Below are positions 32,759-41,217 of a DNA stretch of 45,591 nucleotides, piece by piece. Within the stretch, counting starts at the first letter, position 1. Each line of letters begins with the position of its first letter. This DNA comes from Spirochaetota bacterium (lineage in GTDB: Bacteria > Spirochaetota > Spirochaetia > JABEVK01). Location of the stretch: NCBI GenBank assembly GCA_020049045.1, contig JAIFLN010000081.1, forward strand, positions 1-45,591, written 5' to 3'. A program made the translations under genes and the position numbers. Under the pieces are notes generated by a model that was not told the origin of the DNA, ran no database searches, and saw only the letters and a program-made list of their open reading frames with translations.

Positions 32759-33673
32759 ATGAACCTGTTCTCCCGTCTGTCTCTGCTGACCCTTGGGTTG
32801 GTACTGCTTTCGCCTCTGGGTGCCCAGTCGGCACCGCCTCTGCGCTTTGGGCTGCTGCCAGCTGAGTCAGCTATTCCTTTGATTGTCGCTCATGAAAAAG
32901 GCTTTTTCGCCGCTCAAGGCGTTGCCGTGGAACTGACCATGTTCCAATCGCCACTGGACCGCAACATTGTCCTCCAGACCGGAAAATCAGACGGAGCCAT
33001 CGGTGATGTGATGACCGTACTGGCTTTCAAGGAAGCCGGTTTGGCAGTGACGGCCGCCAGCGATATCAATGAAGACTTCAAGTTGTTGGCCAGTCCCGGT
33101 GCGGGGATCACGACGCTGGCCCAGCTCGACGGCAAAGATGTCTCGGTGGTGCCTAACTTCGCACTCGAATACATCATGGACCGGATTGCCCAAAAGGCCG
33201 GCATTACCTACAAGCTGGTGAACATCCCCTCCATTCCTGCCCGTTTCGAAGCGTTGATGGCCAACCGGCTGACCGGGGTTGTTTTCACCGAGCCTCAGGC
33301 AACCGTGTTGGTAGCCCGAGGTGCCAAGCTGCTGGGTGGATCGCAGGAATCCGGTTTGAAAGCCGGTGTTCTGCTGTTTACCGACAAGGTTCTGGCAGAA
33401 CAGCCCAGCGCTGTCCAAGCGTTTTATCGCGCTTACAATCAAGCTGTGGCATTCATCAATTCCACTCCGGCCTCTTCGTATGCGGCCACGCTTGTGAAGT
33501 ATGGCTTTCCCGAAGCTATCACTGCCTACCTCGGTTCGGGAGTCCGCTACAAAAACGCCGCGGCCGTGACACCCGCCATGTTTGAGGACATCGCCGCCTG
33601 GTGCCGCAGCAAGGGCACTGTGAAAAAGGCCTGGACCCTGGCCGAGGTCGCCACCGACCGGTTCCTCCCTTGA
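32759..33673 (+). CDS. ABC transporter substrate-binding protein (NMT1/SsuA-like)
   Basis: 304 residues; GGAG lies 6 nt before the ATG at 32759. Residues 1-24 are a signal peptide (SRLSLLTLGLVLLSPLGAQSA). The mature part has the type II periplasmic-binding fold of the NMT1/SsuA/TauA group: LRFGLLPAESAIPLIVAHEKGFFAAQGVAVEL, DGAIGDVMTVLAFKEAG and GKDVSVVPNFALEYIMDRIAQKAG. Typical ligands of the group are sulfonates, nitrate or thiamine precursors; no gene nearby settles which. The stop overlaps the TTG start of the ATPase gene. Confidence 0.92.
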   Translation: MNLFSRLSLLTLGLVLLSPLGAQSAPPLRFGLLPAESAIPLIVAHEKGFFAAQGVAVELTMFQSPLDRNIVLQTGKSDGAIGDVMTVLAFKEAGLAVTAASDINEDFKLLASPGAGITTLAQLDGKDVSVVPNFALEYIMDRIAQKAGITYKLVNIPSIPARFEALMANRLTGVVFTEPQATVLVARGAKLLGGSQESGLKAGVLLFTDKVLAEQPSAVQAFYRAYNQAVAFINSTPASSYAATLVKYGFPEAITAYLGSGVRYKNAAAVTPAMFEDIAAWCRSKGTVKKAWTLAEVATDRFLP

Positions 33674-34392
33674 TCCGACTGGAGGGCGTCTCGGTCCGAT
33701 TCGGCAGCGAGGTTGTCCTCGACGAGCTTAATCTGACGTTGGAACCTCAGTCAGCGACAGCCATTATCGGCGTCTCGGGCTGTGGAAAGACAACCCTCCT
33801 CAAGGTGATGGCGGGGTTGCTTCGTCCTGACCAGGGGAGGGTGTCTCTTGAGGCAGGGTCTTCGTTGATTCTGCAGTCGCTAGGGCTGTTTCCGTGGAAG
33901 ACTGTGCGAGACAATGTGACGGTGGCATTGGAGCCCTTGGGCGTCATAGGCGTCGAGGCCGAGAGACGGACCAACGAAGTTCTGGCGGAATTGGGCCTGA
34001 CCGAGGTGGCGGGCAAGTTTCCGGGGCAGCTGTCGGGGGGGCAAGCTCAACGCACGGCCATTGCCCGCGCCTTGGTCAGACGCTCCCAGCTGCTCCTGAT
34101 GGATGAACCGTCGGCCTCGCTGGACGCTCTGACGCGCGAGGATTTTCAGGATCTGGTCTTGCAGCTGCACCGCACCCACCCGTCGACGCTGGTGGTAGTG
34201 ACTCACGGAATTGAGGAAGCAGTGGTGCTGGGGCAGACCATTTTAGTGATGACCAAGGCCGCCCAGCCTCGCCGTTTGGTCAATCCGCTGTTCGGTCTGC
34301 CGGACTTGCGCTCTGACCCGCGCTTCGGACCGTTCTGCCAGCTGGTTCGCCAGGCTTTGCTGCCTGTGGCGGCATCGGTGGTGCCGGAATGA
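33670..34392 (+). CDS. ABC transporter ATP-binding protein (SsuB/TauB type)
   Basis: 240 residues from a TTG that overlaps the upstream stop (TTGA); the frame is open further upstream but there it is inside the binding-protein gene. Walker A GVSGCGKTT, Q-loop SLGLFPWKTVRDNV, signature LSGGQAQRTAIARAL, Walker B LLLMDEPSASLD and the switch His in VVVTHGIEEAV are all intact. It energises uptake by the neighbouring permease. Coupled to it by an ATGA overlap. Confidence 0.95.
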   Translation: MIRLEGVSVRFGSEVVLDELNLTLEPQSATAIIGVSGCGKTTLLKVMAGLLRPDQGRVSLEAGSSLILQSLGLFPWKTVRDNVTVALEPLGVIGVEAERRTNEVLAELGLTEVAGKFPGQLSGGQAQRTAIARALVRRSQLLLMDEPSASLDALTREDFQDLVLQLHRTHPSTLVVVTHGIEEAVVLGQTILVMTKAAQPRRLVNPLFGLPDLRSDPRFGPFCQLVRQALLPVAASVVPE

Positions 34393-34997
34393 ACGATTTG
34401 CCGCTTCACACCTTGGCCAGCCTAGTCCGTGTGGCCGTTGCGCTGGCGGTCTCTTTGGCCCTGGCGGTTCCAGCTGGAATGCTGGCCGGTGCCCGCCCCC
34501 GGGTGGACCGCTGGGTGTCGCCCCTGGCCTACTTGCTGTACCCTGTCCCCAAAATCGCCTTTCTTCCGGCTTTCATTGTGCTATTGGGGTTGGGCGAGGC
34601 TTCGAAATTGGCGCTGCTGGTGACCATTCTGGTTTTCCCGCTATACCTGGCCGCCCGCGACGGTGTCCGCGACATCCCCTCGGACCTTTTGGTTTCAGCA
34701 CGCTCCCTGGGTCTGAAAGGCTGGGCGATGGCAAGGCATGTGTTTGTTCCCGCCGTGCTTCCGCGGCTGTTCTCGGCGCTGCGCCTGGGCGTTGGCATTG
34801 CCCTCTCGGTGCTGTTTTTTGCCGAGAACTTCTCCACCGAGTACGGGCTGGGTTCGCTGGTGATGAACCAATGGGCCATCATGCGCTACGCCGAAATGTC
34901 GTGGGGCATTGCCGCCCTGAGTTTGCTGGGGTTGGCTTTGTTTGTGGCCGTCGATGCCTTGGAACGGTGGACCTGCCCCTGGACCAAGACCGACTGA
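34389..34997 (+). CDS. ABC transporter permease (SsuC/TauC type), short
   Basis: 202 residues, about five membrane helices. The coupling-loop region is present: DLLVSARSLGLKGWAMARHVFVPAVLPRLFSALRLGVGIALSVLFFAE. Most SsuC-like permeases are about 250 residues; this one lacks the usual N-terminal cytoplasmic stretch and first helix. The 4-nt overlap with the ATPase gene leaves no room for a longer form, so the short version is probably real. It ends 2 nt before the convergent stop of the Old Yellow Enzyme gene. Confidence 0.92.
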   Translation: MNDLPLHTLASLVRVAVALAVSLALAVPAGMLAGARPRVDRWVSPLAYLLYPVPKIAFLPAFIVLLGLGEASKLALLVTILVFPLYLAARDGVRDIPSDLLVSARSLGLKGWAMARHVFVPAVLPRLFSALRLGVGIALSVLFFAENFSTEYGLGSLVMNQWAIMRYAEMSWGIAALSLLGLALFVAVDALERWTCPWTKTD

Positions 34998-34999
34998 AA

Positions 35000-36064
35000 C
35001 TAAAAGGCTCTTTTATACTGCTGGGGTACGTTTCTATGATCGGCCGGGGCCTGGCGAAGCGGGTAGTAGGGGTCGCGAAGCAGCTGGCGCCCCATCAGAA
35101 TCACATCAGCGTCACCCGAGGCTAGAATCGATTCGGCTTGTGTCGTTTCGGTGATCAGACCGACCGTACCAACCAGAAGTCCAGTCTCCCTTTTCACCCG
35201 GGCGGCCAAAGGAACCTGGTACCCCGGCCCAATGGTCATTTTTGCCCCGGGAACGGCGCCACCCGACGAGATATCGGCAAAATCCACGCCTTCGGTCTTC
35301 AGGATGTTCAAGAGCGCAACGGTCTGGTCGACATCCCAGCCTCCGTCCATCCAATCGGTGGCGGAAAGCCGGATCATCAGCGGCATGGTGGAGGGGAGCA
35401 CTTTGCGGATGGCGCGGGTGACCTCGATCGCCAGCCGGAAGCGGTTCTCGGCGGTGCCGCCCCACTGGTCGGTGCGCTTGTTGGTCAAGGGCGACAAAAA
35501 CTGATGGATGAGGTAGCCGTGGGCACCGTGGATTTCGACGGTGTCGAACCCGGCCGCTACGGCGCGTTGGGCGGTAGCGGCAAAGTCGGCAATCACGGCA
35601 AGAATCTGTTCGTGGGTCAATGCCACAGGAACGGGGTAGGTCGGATCGAAGGGGGCTGTCCCTGTAGAGACGACTGTCCAGCCGCCGTCTTCGGGCGGCA
35701 CGGCGCCGGACTTGGGTCCCCAGGCATAGGTGGACGCCTTGCGTCCGGCGTGGGCAATTTGCACTCCGATCTTGGTGCCCGCCGCGTGGGCGTCGTCGAC
35801 AAGCGGGCGAAAGGCCTCGGTTTGAGCATCGTTCCACAGTCCCAGGTCCTGGGGGCTGATCCGTCCGCACGGCTGGACGGCCGTCGCCTCGACAATCACC
35901 AGTCCGACACCCCCGACGGCCCGTTCGGCATAGTGCCGCCGATGCCAAGGTTGCACCAGGCCGTCGACGGCAGAATATTGGCACATGGGGGCCATAAACA
36001 GCCGGTTATTCAGGGTCAGACCGCGAAGGGTCAAGGGAGAGTATAGAAACGAAGAAGATTCCAT
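35000..36064 (-). CDS. NADH:flavin oxidoreductase, Old Yellow Enzyme family (YqjM/NamA-like)
   Basis: 354 residues, a complete FMN-binding TIM barrel. It begins PLTLRGLTLNNRLFMAPMCQYSA, with the Cys of the YqjM subgroup that tunes the flavin. It then has VEATAVQPCGRIS, QIAHAGRKAS with the active-site His, the FDTVEIHGAHGYLIHQFLSPLTNKRTD substrate motif and GTVGLITETTQAESILASGDADVILMGRQLLRDP at the phosphate end. It reduces activated C=C bonds, often as detoxification. There is no Shine-Dalgarno; a TATAGT ends 6 nt before the ATG. It starts 8 nt after the frame-broken GH127 gene on the same strand. Confidence 0.95.
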   Translation of the reverse strand: MESSSFLYSPLTLRGLTLNNRLFMAPMCQYSAVDGLVQPWHRRHYAERAVGGVGLVIVEATAVQPCGRISPQDLGLWNDAQTEAFRPLVDDAHAAGTKIGVQIAHAGRKASTYAWGPKSGAVPPEDGGWTVVSTGTAPFDPTYPVPVALTHEQILAVIADFAATAQRAVAAGFDTVEIHGAHGYLIHQFLSPLTNKRTDQWGGTAENRFRLAIEVTRAIRKVLPSTMPLMIRLSATDWMDGGWDVDQTVALLNILKTEGVDFADISSGGAVPGAKMTIGPGYQVPLAARVKRETGLLVGTVGLITETTQAESILASGDADVILMGRQLLRDPYYPLRQAPADHRNVPQQYKRAF

Positions 36065-36070
36065 CTGGTT

Positions 36071-36076
36071 ACTATA
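36071..36076 (-). promoter_or_regulatory. Leaderless-type -10 of the oxidoreductase gene
   Basis: Minus strand TATAGT (36076-36071), 6 nt before the ATG at 36064. It contains the TAG stop codon of the upstream GH127 gene, so the oxidoreductase can be expressed independently of the arabinosidase operon. No strong -35. Confidence 0.45.
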
Positions 36077-37825
36077 CCGAGGATTTGACCCTAAAGTACA
36101 CCGAATACCGCTCGTACCCCACCTCGTACAGCGGCAGGAACCTCAGTCCCCGTTCCTGTCCCCGGGCGCGGAACTGGCCCGTCCACCGCCGCCACTCCCG
36201 TTCATTGTCGGGAGTCAGCAGCGTTTCGGGATGGAGCGGGTCGCCGACCAGCGTCCTTTCCTCGTCGCACAAGCCCGCCAACACCACGGGTCCATCGAGG
36301 AAGGCGAACAGCTCCGGTTCCCCCGGAAGGGCAACCGCTGTGATTCCCTTGGGCAGCTCGATGTGCACGGTGTCGTTGTGCCAGGTCTGCGAAAGGCTGG
36401 CCCAACCGTCGTTAGCTTTCCAGACGGCCGTTTTACCGTTGACCTTCAAGACAGCCGGATCTTTCAGCCAGGTTGGAAGGCGTATCGTGAGCTCAAAGGC
36501 GACGGGCCGGTCGGTCTTGATCGCCAGGTCAAACGCCCAGCGGTCGGGGGCTCCTGTGGGAAACTCGGTCGCATTCACGGCCTGCGTATAACCAGACTGG
36601 CTGTCGGTGTTCAGGGTTGCCACAACGTCCACGCCCGCCTGGGTCCAACGGGCTTGCGAGGGGATGAACTGGCTGAGGGACAGACCTCGGTCTGAAGTGT
36701 ACCAAATAGCCCCCGTGTGGGTGGCATTGGCTTGGACCAAGGTGCCATGACAGCAGAAAAAGTCATTTCTCTCGCTGGCCCAACCCTTGGTAGCGCCCGG
36801 CCGAAGGGGGAGAAAGTAGGTGATCAGTCCCGTTCGAGGGGTGCCGCCTGCCTGTCCGTGGGTCGGCCCGCCTTCCCAATGCCCTTGGGCCAGCACGCCG
36901 TTGTGCAGGTTCTTTTCCCAGTAATCCCCATATTGGGCATCACCGGTCCAGCGCAACAGGAACTCGGCCAGCCGCATCATGTTGTAGACGGTGCAGTGTT
37001 CCTGGTTTTTTTCACCCAGGCGGGCCGAGAGTTGCCCCCGCGGCCCCCAGATTTCGCCCGAGGTCTGTCCCCCGGTGGCGTACTGTCCCCGGTCGGTGAC
37101 GGTTTGCTTCCAATACTCCTCGACAATCTTCAGCCAGCGGGCCTCGCCGGTGACTTCGTACGCCCGTGCGGCCCCTAAAATTTCGGGAATGGTGGTGTTG
37201 GCGTGCATATTGGTGATGACGTCCCGGCCCTCCAGGAGGGGATCAAACAGCCGCCGCCGGGTGTAGCGGTCCAGCAGTTCCCTGTGGGTGGTTTCCTTGG
37301 TCAGATCGTAGAGGTCGGACCAGACCTCCAGCATGCCCCCGGTTTCAAAATCGAGGATATCGTCCATCTGCTGCTGGCTGAACGACGACGTCCAGCGGTG
37401 GAACCAGCGAGCCCAACGAACCGTGACTTCGAGCGCCGGGGCGTAGCCGGTAGCCCTGTGGAAGTCGAGCAGACCCATCAGGGTCTTGTGCACGGTGTAC
37501 TGCGGGGCCCAGACCGATTTGCCCCGGGCAATCCACTCCAAATACTTTTCCGGAATGGAACCGGCCCACTCACCGCCATCGGGGCCGCCGCCGCCAGCCA
37601 GTGACCCAGAAAATGGCCCCTGAGCTGGCTGGTGGGAGACTCCCATCCGCCATGAAGGTCGGTCCGAAGGCTGGGGTCGGTCCACAAGCCCGCCTCGAAG
37701 CGGTAGGGTTGAAGCAGCAAATCGGTGGAAAGGCCCAGCAGGTAGCGGCGGTTGGCCGATCGGCGGGTCTGCAGCGGGCTATCGCCCAGTGTGATGTTGT
37801 TCAGGGCAACGGGGATCAGTTTCAT
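36072..37825 (-). pseudogene. GH127-type (DUF1680) beta-L-arabinofuranosidase, N-terminal frame break
   Basis: The true start is the ATG at 37825, overlapping the upstream GH127 stop (ATGA). The first frame reads LNNITLGDSPLQTRRSANRRYLL, HGGWESP and LRGHFLGHWLAAAA, the normal DUF1680 N-terminus. At about 37585, in a GGCGGCGGCGG run, the homology moves to another frame (GGEWAGSIPEKYLEWIARGK) and continues to 36072. About 30 codons usually present between HWL and GGEW are missing. The rest is intact, with the EHCTVYN and FFCCHGT segments that hold the metal and catalytic Cys residues in this superfamily. Intracellular, no signal peptide. Either a decaying gene or a sequence error; its partner gene is intact. 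Confidence 0.85.
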
Positions 37826-39756
37826 TTTGCAACTCCCATCCAGACGAGCATTTCGCCCTTGCCCCGGTTACCCCACAGGTGGTAGGGGACCAAAACGGCC
37901 TCGGTGCTTTTTGAGCGTGGAAGCTCAGTCGAATACGGTTCGGTGGTCGCCGGGGCTTCGGTGCGCAACGCCGTCAGCCGGAGGCGTTGCGCACCGTCGC
38001 CCAGACCCGGGGCCGCTTCAAGTTTGGCTGACTCGGCTGAAACCAGCGTTAGGCCGTGAAGGTCCGCCCCGTTGTCGGTCTGCTCGGCACAGTACAACAG
38101 CGGACCACGATGCACGGCCACTTTTCCCGCGGTTTCGCGCACGCGGGGGTGGCTTCGCAAAAACTTCACCGCCATAGGCAGCTCCAGGGCCACGCTGTCG
38201 CCCGTTTTCCAGACCCGGTTGATCACGGCGTAGCCTTTTTCCAACTTGTCCAGCGCAATCTCCGCGCCGTTTACTTTCAGGGTCGCGTTGTCGCACCAAG
38301 AAGGGATGCGGAGCGCAAACGACCAGGGCTCACTCGCGGGGACAGAACTGAACGCAAACGTGATTTTGCCGTCCCAGGGATAGTCGGTGGTCTGTTCGAG
38401 AATCAACTCTGTCCCTCGGAACGGAATTTTTGCGGTTCCCTGGGCAAACTGATGGGCCCAGACCCCCGCCTCGGAGGTGGAATACTGGTACTGGGCGAAC
38501 GAGGCAATAGTGCGGGCGATGTTCGGCGGGCAGCAGGAGCACCCGAACCACTCGACGCGGGAGGTTTTCACGTGCTCCATGTCCTGCCTGTACTCGGCGA
38601 CTTGAGGGACCACTTCCAGAGGGTTCACGTAGAAGTAGCGGGTGCCGTCGAGCGAAATGCCGCTCAGTGAGCCGTTGTACAAGGACCGCTCCAGCACATC
38701 GGCGTAGCGGCGGTCGGGATCGGTCAGCGTCATCCGCCAGGCCCACAGCACCAACCCGATGGCGGCGCAGGTTTCGGTATAGGCGGTGTCGGAGGGCAGA
38801 TCGTCGTTGATAGTGAAGCGTTCGCCGTTCGACTGTGAACCCAGGCCGCCGGTCACGTACATCTGCCGCTCCACCACGTTGTGCCAAAGGGCATCGAGGG
38901 CCGGTGCCAGGGTAGCGTCGGAATCTAACCGCATCTGGTCAGCCATGGCTGTGTAGAGGTACATGGCTCTCACCGAGTGTCCGACGGCAACGGTCTGTTC
39001 GCGTACCGGAAGGTGGTCCTGATAGTAGTCCCTACCGTTCCAGAGGGTGCGTTTTTGGGGCCAGGCAATGATTTTATCGTGGTCGATCACTTCGGGATGC
39101 TTGCCCCGCTCATCGACGAAGAATCGTGAGAGGGTACGGTAGGATTCGTTGGCGGTTACCTTATAGAGCTTGTACAGTGCCAGTTCAATTTCCGGGTGGC
39201 CATCGTAGGCGACAATCTGTCCGGGACCATGACCGAAGGTTTTCACCAGATGGTCGGCGTACCGGCACATAACATCGAGAAAAGCCCTCTTTCCAGTGGC
39301 TTCAAAGTAGGCAACGGCTCCCTCCATCAGGTGGCCGCCGCAGTACATCTCGTGTCCCATGGCGAAGTCGGTCCACCGCTGTTGCTTGGCCTTCACGGAA
39401 AAGTAGGTTTGCAGGTACCCGTCGGGTTCCTGTGCCCCCGCGATCAGTTCGACGGCCGCATCGATCTTGGCTTCCAGTTCGGGATCGCTGCGATTCATCA
39501 GGCTGTAGGCGGCGGCTTCGATCCACTTTCCCAAGTCGCTGTCCTGAAAAATGAGACCTGCAAACTCCCCCTGCTTTTTACCGGCGGCGATCCGGAAGTT
39601 CTCCACCGAGTGGCTCGGTTCGGCTCCGGGAATCTCATCGTTCAGGGCCTTCCACTGGTAGGGAATGACCTGATCGTGGACGAGATTCTGCTTTACCTTC
39701 CAAAATCCAGCCGTAATTCGAATTTGGGAGGGGGAAAGAGACTTGGTTGGGTTCAT
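37822..39756 (-). CDS. GH127 beta-L-arabinofuranosidase
   Basis: 644 residues, full length for the family. The zinc and catalytic set known from Bifidobacterium HypBA1 is present: E312 (NGERF), E328 and C330 (YTETCAAIGL), and the Cys pair C408/C409 (GCSCCPPN). Their spacing fits HypBA1 E322, E338, C340, C417 and C418 closely. GHLMEGAVAYFEATGK and YVTGGLGSQSNGE are further family blocks. The enzyme releases L-arabinofuranose from beta-linked arabino-oligosaccharides such as those of plant extensins. No signal peptide, so it acts on imported substrate. It is the first gene of a two-gene operon divergent from an AraC-type regulator; AGAGGA precedes the ATG. Confidence 0.94.
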   Translation of the reverse strand: MNPTKSLSPSQIRITAGFWKVKQNLVHDQVIPYQWKALNDEIPGAEPSHSVENFRIAAGKKQGEFAGLIFQDSDLGKWIEAAAYSLMNRSDPELEAKIDAAVELIAGAQEPDGYLQTYFSVKAKQQRWTDFAMGHEMYCGGHLMEGAVAYFEATGKRAFLDVMCRYADHLVKTFGHGPGQIVAYDGHPEIELALYKLYKVTANESYRTLSRFFVDERGKHPEVIDHDKIIAWPQKRTLWNGRDYYQDHLPVREQTVAVGHSVRAMYLYTAMADQMRLDSDATLAPALDALWHNVVERQMYVTGGLGSQSNGERFTINDDLPSDTAYTETCAAIGLVLWAWRMTLTDPDRRYADVLERSLYNGSLSGISLDGTRYFYVNPLEVVPQVAEYRQDMEHVKTSRVEWFGCSCCPPNIARTIASFAQYQYSTSEAGVWAHQFAQGTAKIPFRGTELILEQTTDYPWDGKITFAFSSVPASEPWSFALRIPSWCDNATLKVNGAEIALDKLEKGYAVINRVWKTGDSVALELPMAVKFLRSHPRVRETAGKVAVHRGPLLYCAEQTDNGADLHGLTLVSAESAKLEAAPGLGDGAQRLRLTALRTEAPATTEPYSTELPRSKSTEAVLVPYHLWGNRGKGEMLVWMGVAK

Positions 39757-39781
39757 GATTGCTATCCTCTACTGCTGATTG

Positions 39782-39810
39782 TTGGCTGAGACTGCTATTT
39801 GAAATAGAAT
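39782..39810 (+). promoter_or_regulatory. AraC-type regulator promoter with palindrome
   Basis: TTGGCT (39782-39787), 17 nt, TAGAAT (39805-39810). A 13-bp palindrome CTATTT-G-AAATAG (39795-39807) overlaps the spacer and -10 and sits 39 nt upstream of the divergent GH127 start. It is the only obvious dyad in the gap and a likely control site for both directions. Confidence 0.5.
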
Positions 39811-39827
39811 CCGAGTATTGCGATTAT

Positions 39828-40748
39828 GTGACAGATTCCGACTTTTTGGGGGCCCTTGTGCGCCATATGATGATACCGACCTTGCGCCAGGTTCACGCCG
39901 ACAACGGAGGCCTGGGAATCTTCAAACCCGGTTGGATCCACCGGCGCAGGCTTCTAACCTCTTCCGTACTTCTCCTCGGCCTCAAGGGCACCATTCCTCT
40001 GGCAGTCGAGGAAGAGCCCATGGAGCTGACTATCGGGCGCATGGTTGTTCTTCCGGCTGGTCTGATCCACGAGGGGACGGCACCTCTGATAGAACCCGCT
40101 TCGTACTTTTGGATGCACTTTACGTTTCCCGGGGAGGTCTCGTTTTTCTCCCAGGAAGAGTCCGACACGATTCTCAGCAGCGGGGGGGTGACAACCCACC
40201 TTTTGGAGGAAGCGGCTCTGCTTCCCTTTGTGTTTGACCTTCCCGAGCCCGAGCCTTTCCGGGACGAATTCCGCCAGCTTCTGAACCTTCAGGAGACCCC
40301 CTCCTATACGGGTTGGAAATTCCAGCTTTTGTTTCAGCATCTGCTGATCCATCTGACCGAGCAGGTCATCGGCGGGCACAATCCGCCAACCGTCCATTCC
40401 TCTTCCTCCAGTGTGGTCTACGCCATTCTGGCCTGCGTGGCCGAAAACCTCACCGACCCCAACCTGTCGATCAAGACCATTGCACAGACCCTGGGTCTGA
40501 ACCTGGACTACGCCGGCCGGCGGTTCAAACAGGTGATGGGTCTTTCGGTGGGTGACTATCTGCTCAAAGAAAGGATGAAGATTGCGGTCCATCGGCTGCA
40601 ACATTCGACCGACACCCTCGAAGCTGTGTCGGCTGCCTGTGGTTTTGGTTCGACTCGGCACTTTTTGCGTCAGTTCAAGACCCAGTTCGGTATCACCCCC
40701 ACTGAGGCCCGCCTGCGGTACCGCATGATGCACTTCAATTCGTTGTAG
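39828..40748 (+). CDS. AraC family transcriptional regulator
   Basis: About 306 residues from a GTG at 39828, just after the inferred promoter; the frame is open up to 39759, and an ATG at 39867 is an alternative. The N-terminal half is a cupin-like sensing domain (GRMVVLPAGLIHEGTAPL). The C-terminal AraC DNA-binding domain has two helix-turn-helices: LSIKTIAQTLGLNLDYAGRRFKQVMGLSVGDYLL and TLEAVSAACGFGSTRHFLRQFKTQFGITPTEAR. It is divergent from the GH127 pair and should activate it in response to arabinose or a related sugar. The final helix is complete. Confidence 0.9.
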   Translation: MTDSDFLGALVRHMMIPTLRQVHADNGGLGIFKPGWIHRRRLLTSSVLLLGLKGTIPLAVEEEPMELTIGRMVVLPAGLIHEGTAPLIEPASYFWMHFTFPGEVSFFSQEESDTILSSGGVTTHLLEEAALLPFVFDLPEPEPFRDEFRQLLNLQETPSYTGWKFQLLFQHLLIHLTEQVIGGHNPPTVHSSSSSVVYAILACVAENLTDPNLSIKTIAQTLGLNLDYAGRRFKQVMGLSVGDYLLKERMKIAVHRLQHSTDTLEAVSAACGFGSTRHFLRQFKTQFGITPTEARLRYRMMHFNSL

Positions 40749-40770
40749 AATTTTGGTGTAGACTGCAGAC

Positions 40771-41217
40771 ATGCACGAACACTTCCGCGCCCTCGCCATT
40801 CACAACGCCCACGCCCACAAACTGCTGATGGAGGGGCTGGGGACAGAGCCCGATCCGTTACAACTGGAACTGATCCTCGAGGGGGTGGTCCACGACGGGC
40901 TATGGCTGACCAAATTTCCCCTGTTGTACACCCCCACCTACGGCGTCAAGAGGCTCGACGCTTTGAATAAGGCCTGGCCCGTAACCCCCGATGTCGAAGA
41001 ACTGAAAGCGCTGCGTCCGCTGGTGGACGCCGATGTGTTGCGGTTCATCCTGAAGCTGACACCGGCCGATCTCGAAACCAAGGTGGAAATTTTCTACGGC
41101 GGCAGGGCGATGAACAAGGCTCTGTGGCAATATCTGGCGGCCTGGTTCGAGCACGATGCTGTGCTTCGCGGGCGCTGGGGTGTCGCCCCCGGGGTTCTCA
41201 CCACAGTGTTTGCTTGA
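40771..41217 (+). CDS. Conserved-looking hypothetical protein, 148 residues
   Basis: The product is helical and His-rich at the start (MHEHFRALAIHNAHAHKLLMEG), with alternating charged and hydrophobic stretches (LEETK-like LKLTPADLETKVEIFYGG, LWQYLAAWFEHDAVLRG). No signal peptide or membrane segment. The N-terminal His pattern recalls small metal-binding helical bundles such as DinB, but I see no firm match and assign no function. A TAGACT (40759-40764) ends 6 nt before the ATG and there is no Shine-Dalgarno, suggesting a leaderless mRNA of its own. The last 20 nt overlap the convergent EAL gene. Confidence 0.65.
   Translation: MHEHFRALAIHNAHAHKLLMEGLGTEPDPLQLELILEGVVHDGLWLTKFPLLYTPTYGVKRLDALNKAWPVTPDVEELKALRPLVDADVLRFILKLTPADLETKVEIFYGGRAMNKALWQYLAAWFEHDAVLRGRWGVAPGVLTTVFA

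Noticed and set aside
35138-36046. Plus-strand frame of 302 codons opposite the Old Yellow Enzyme gene
   Set aside because: Antisense shadow of an intact, well-recognised enzyme.
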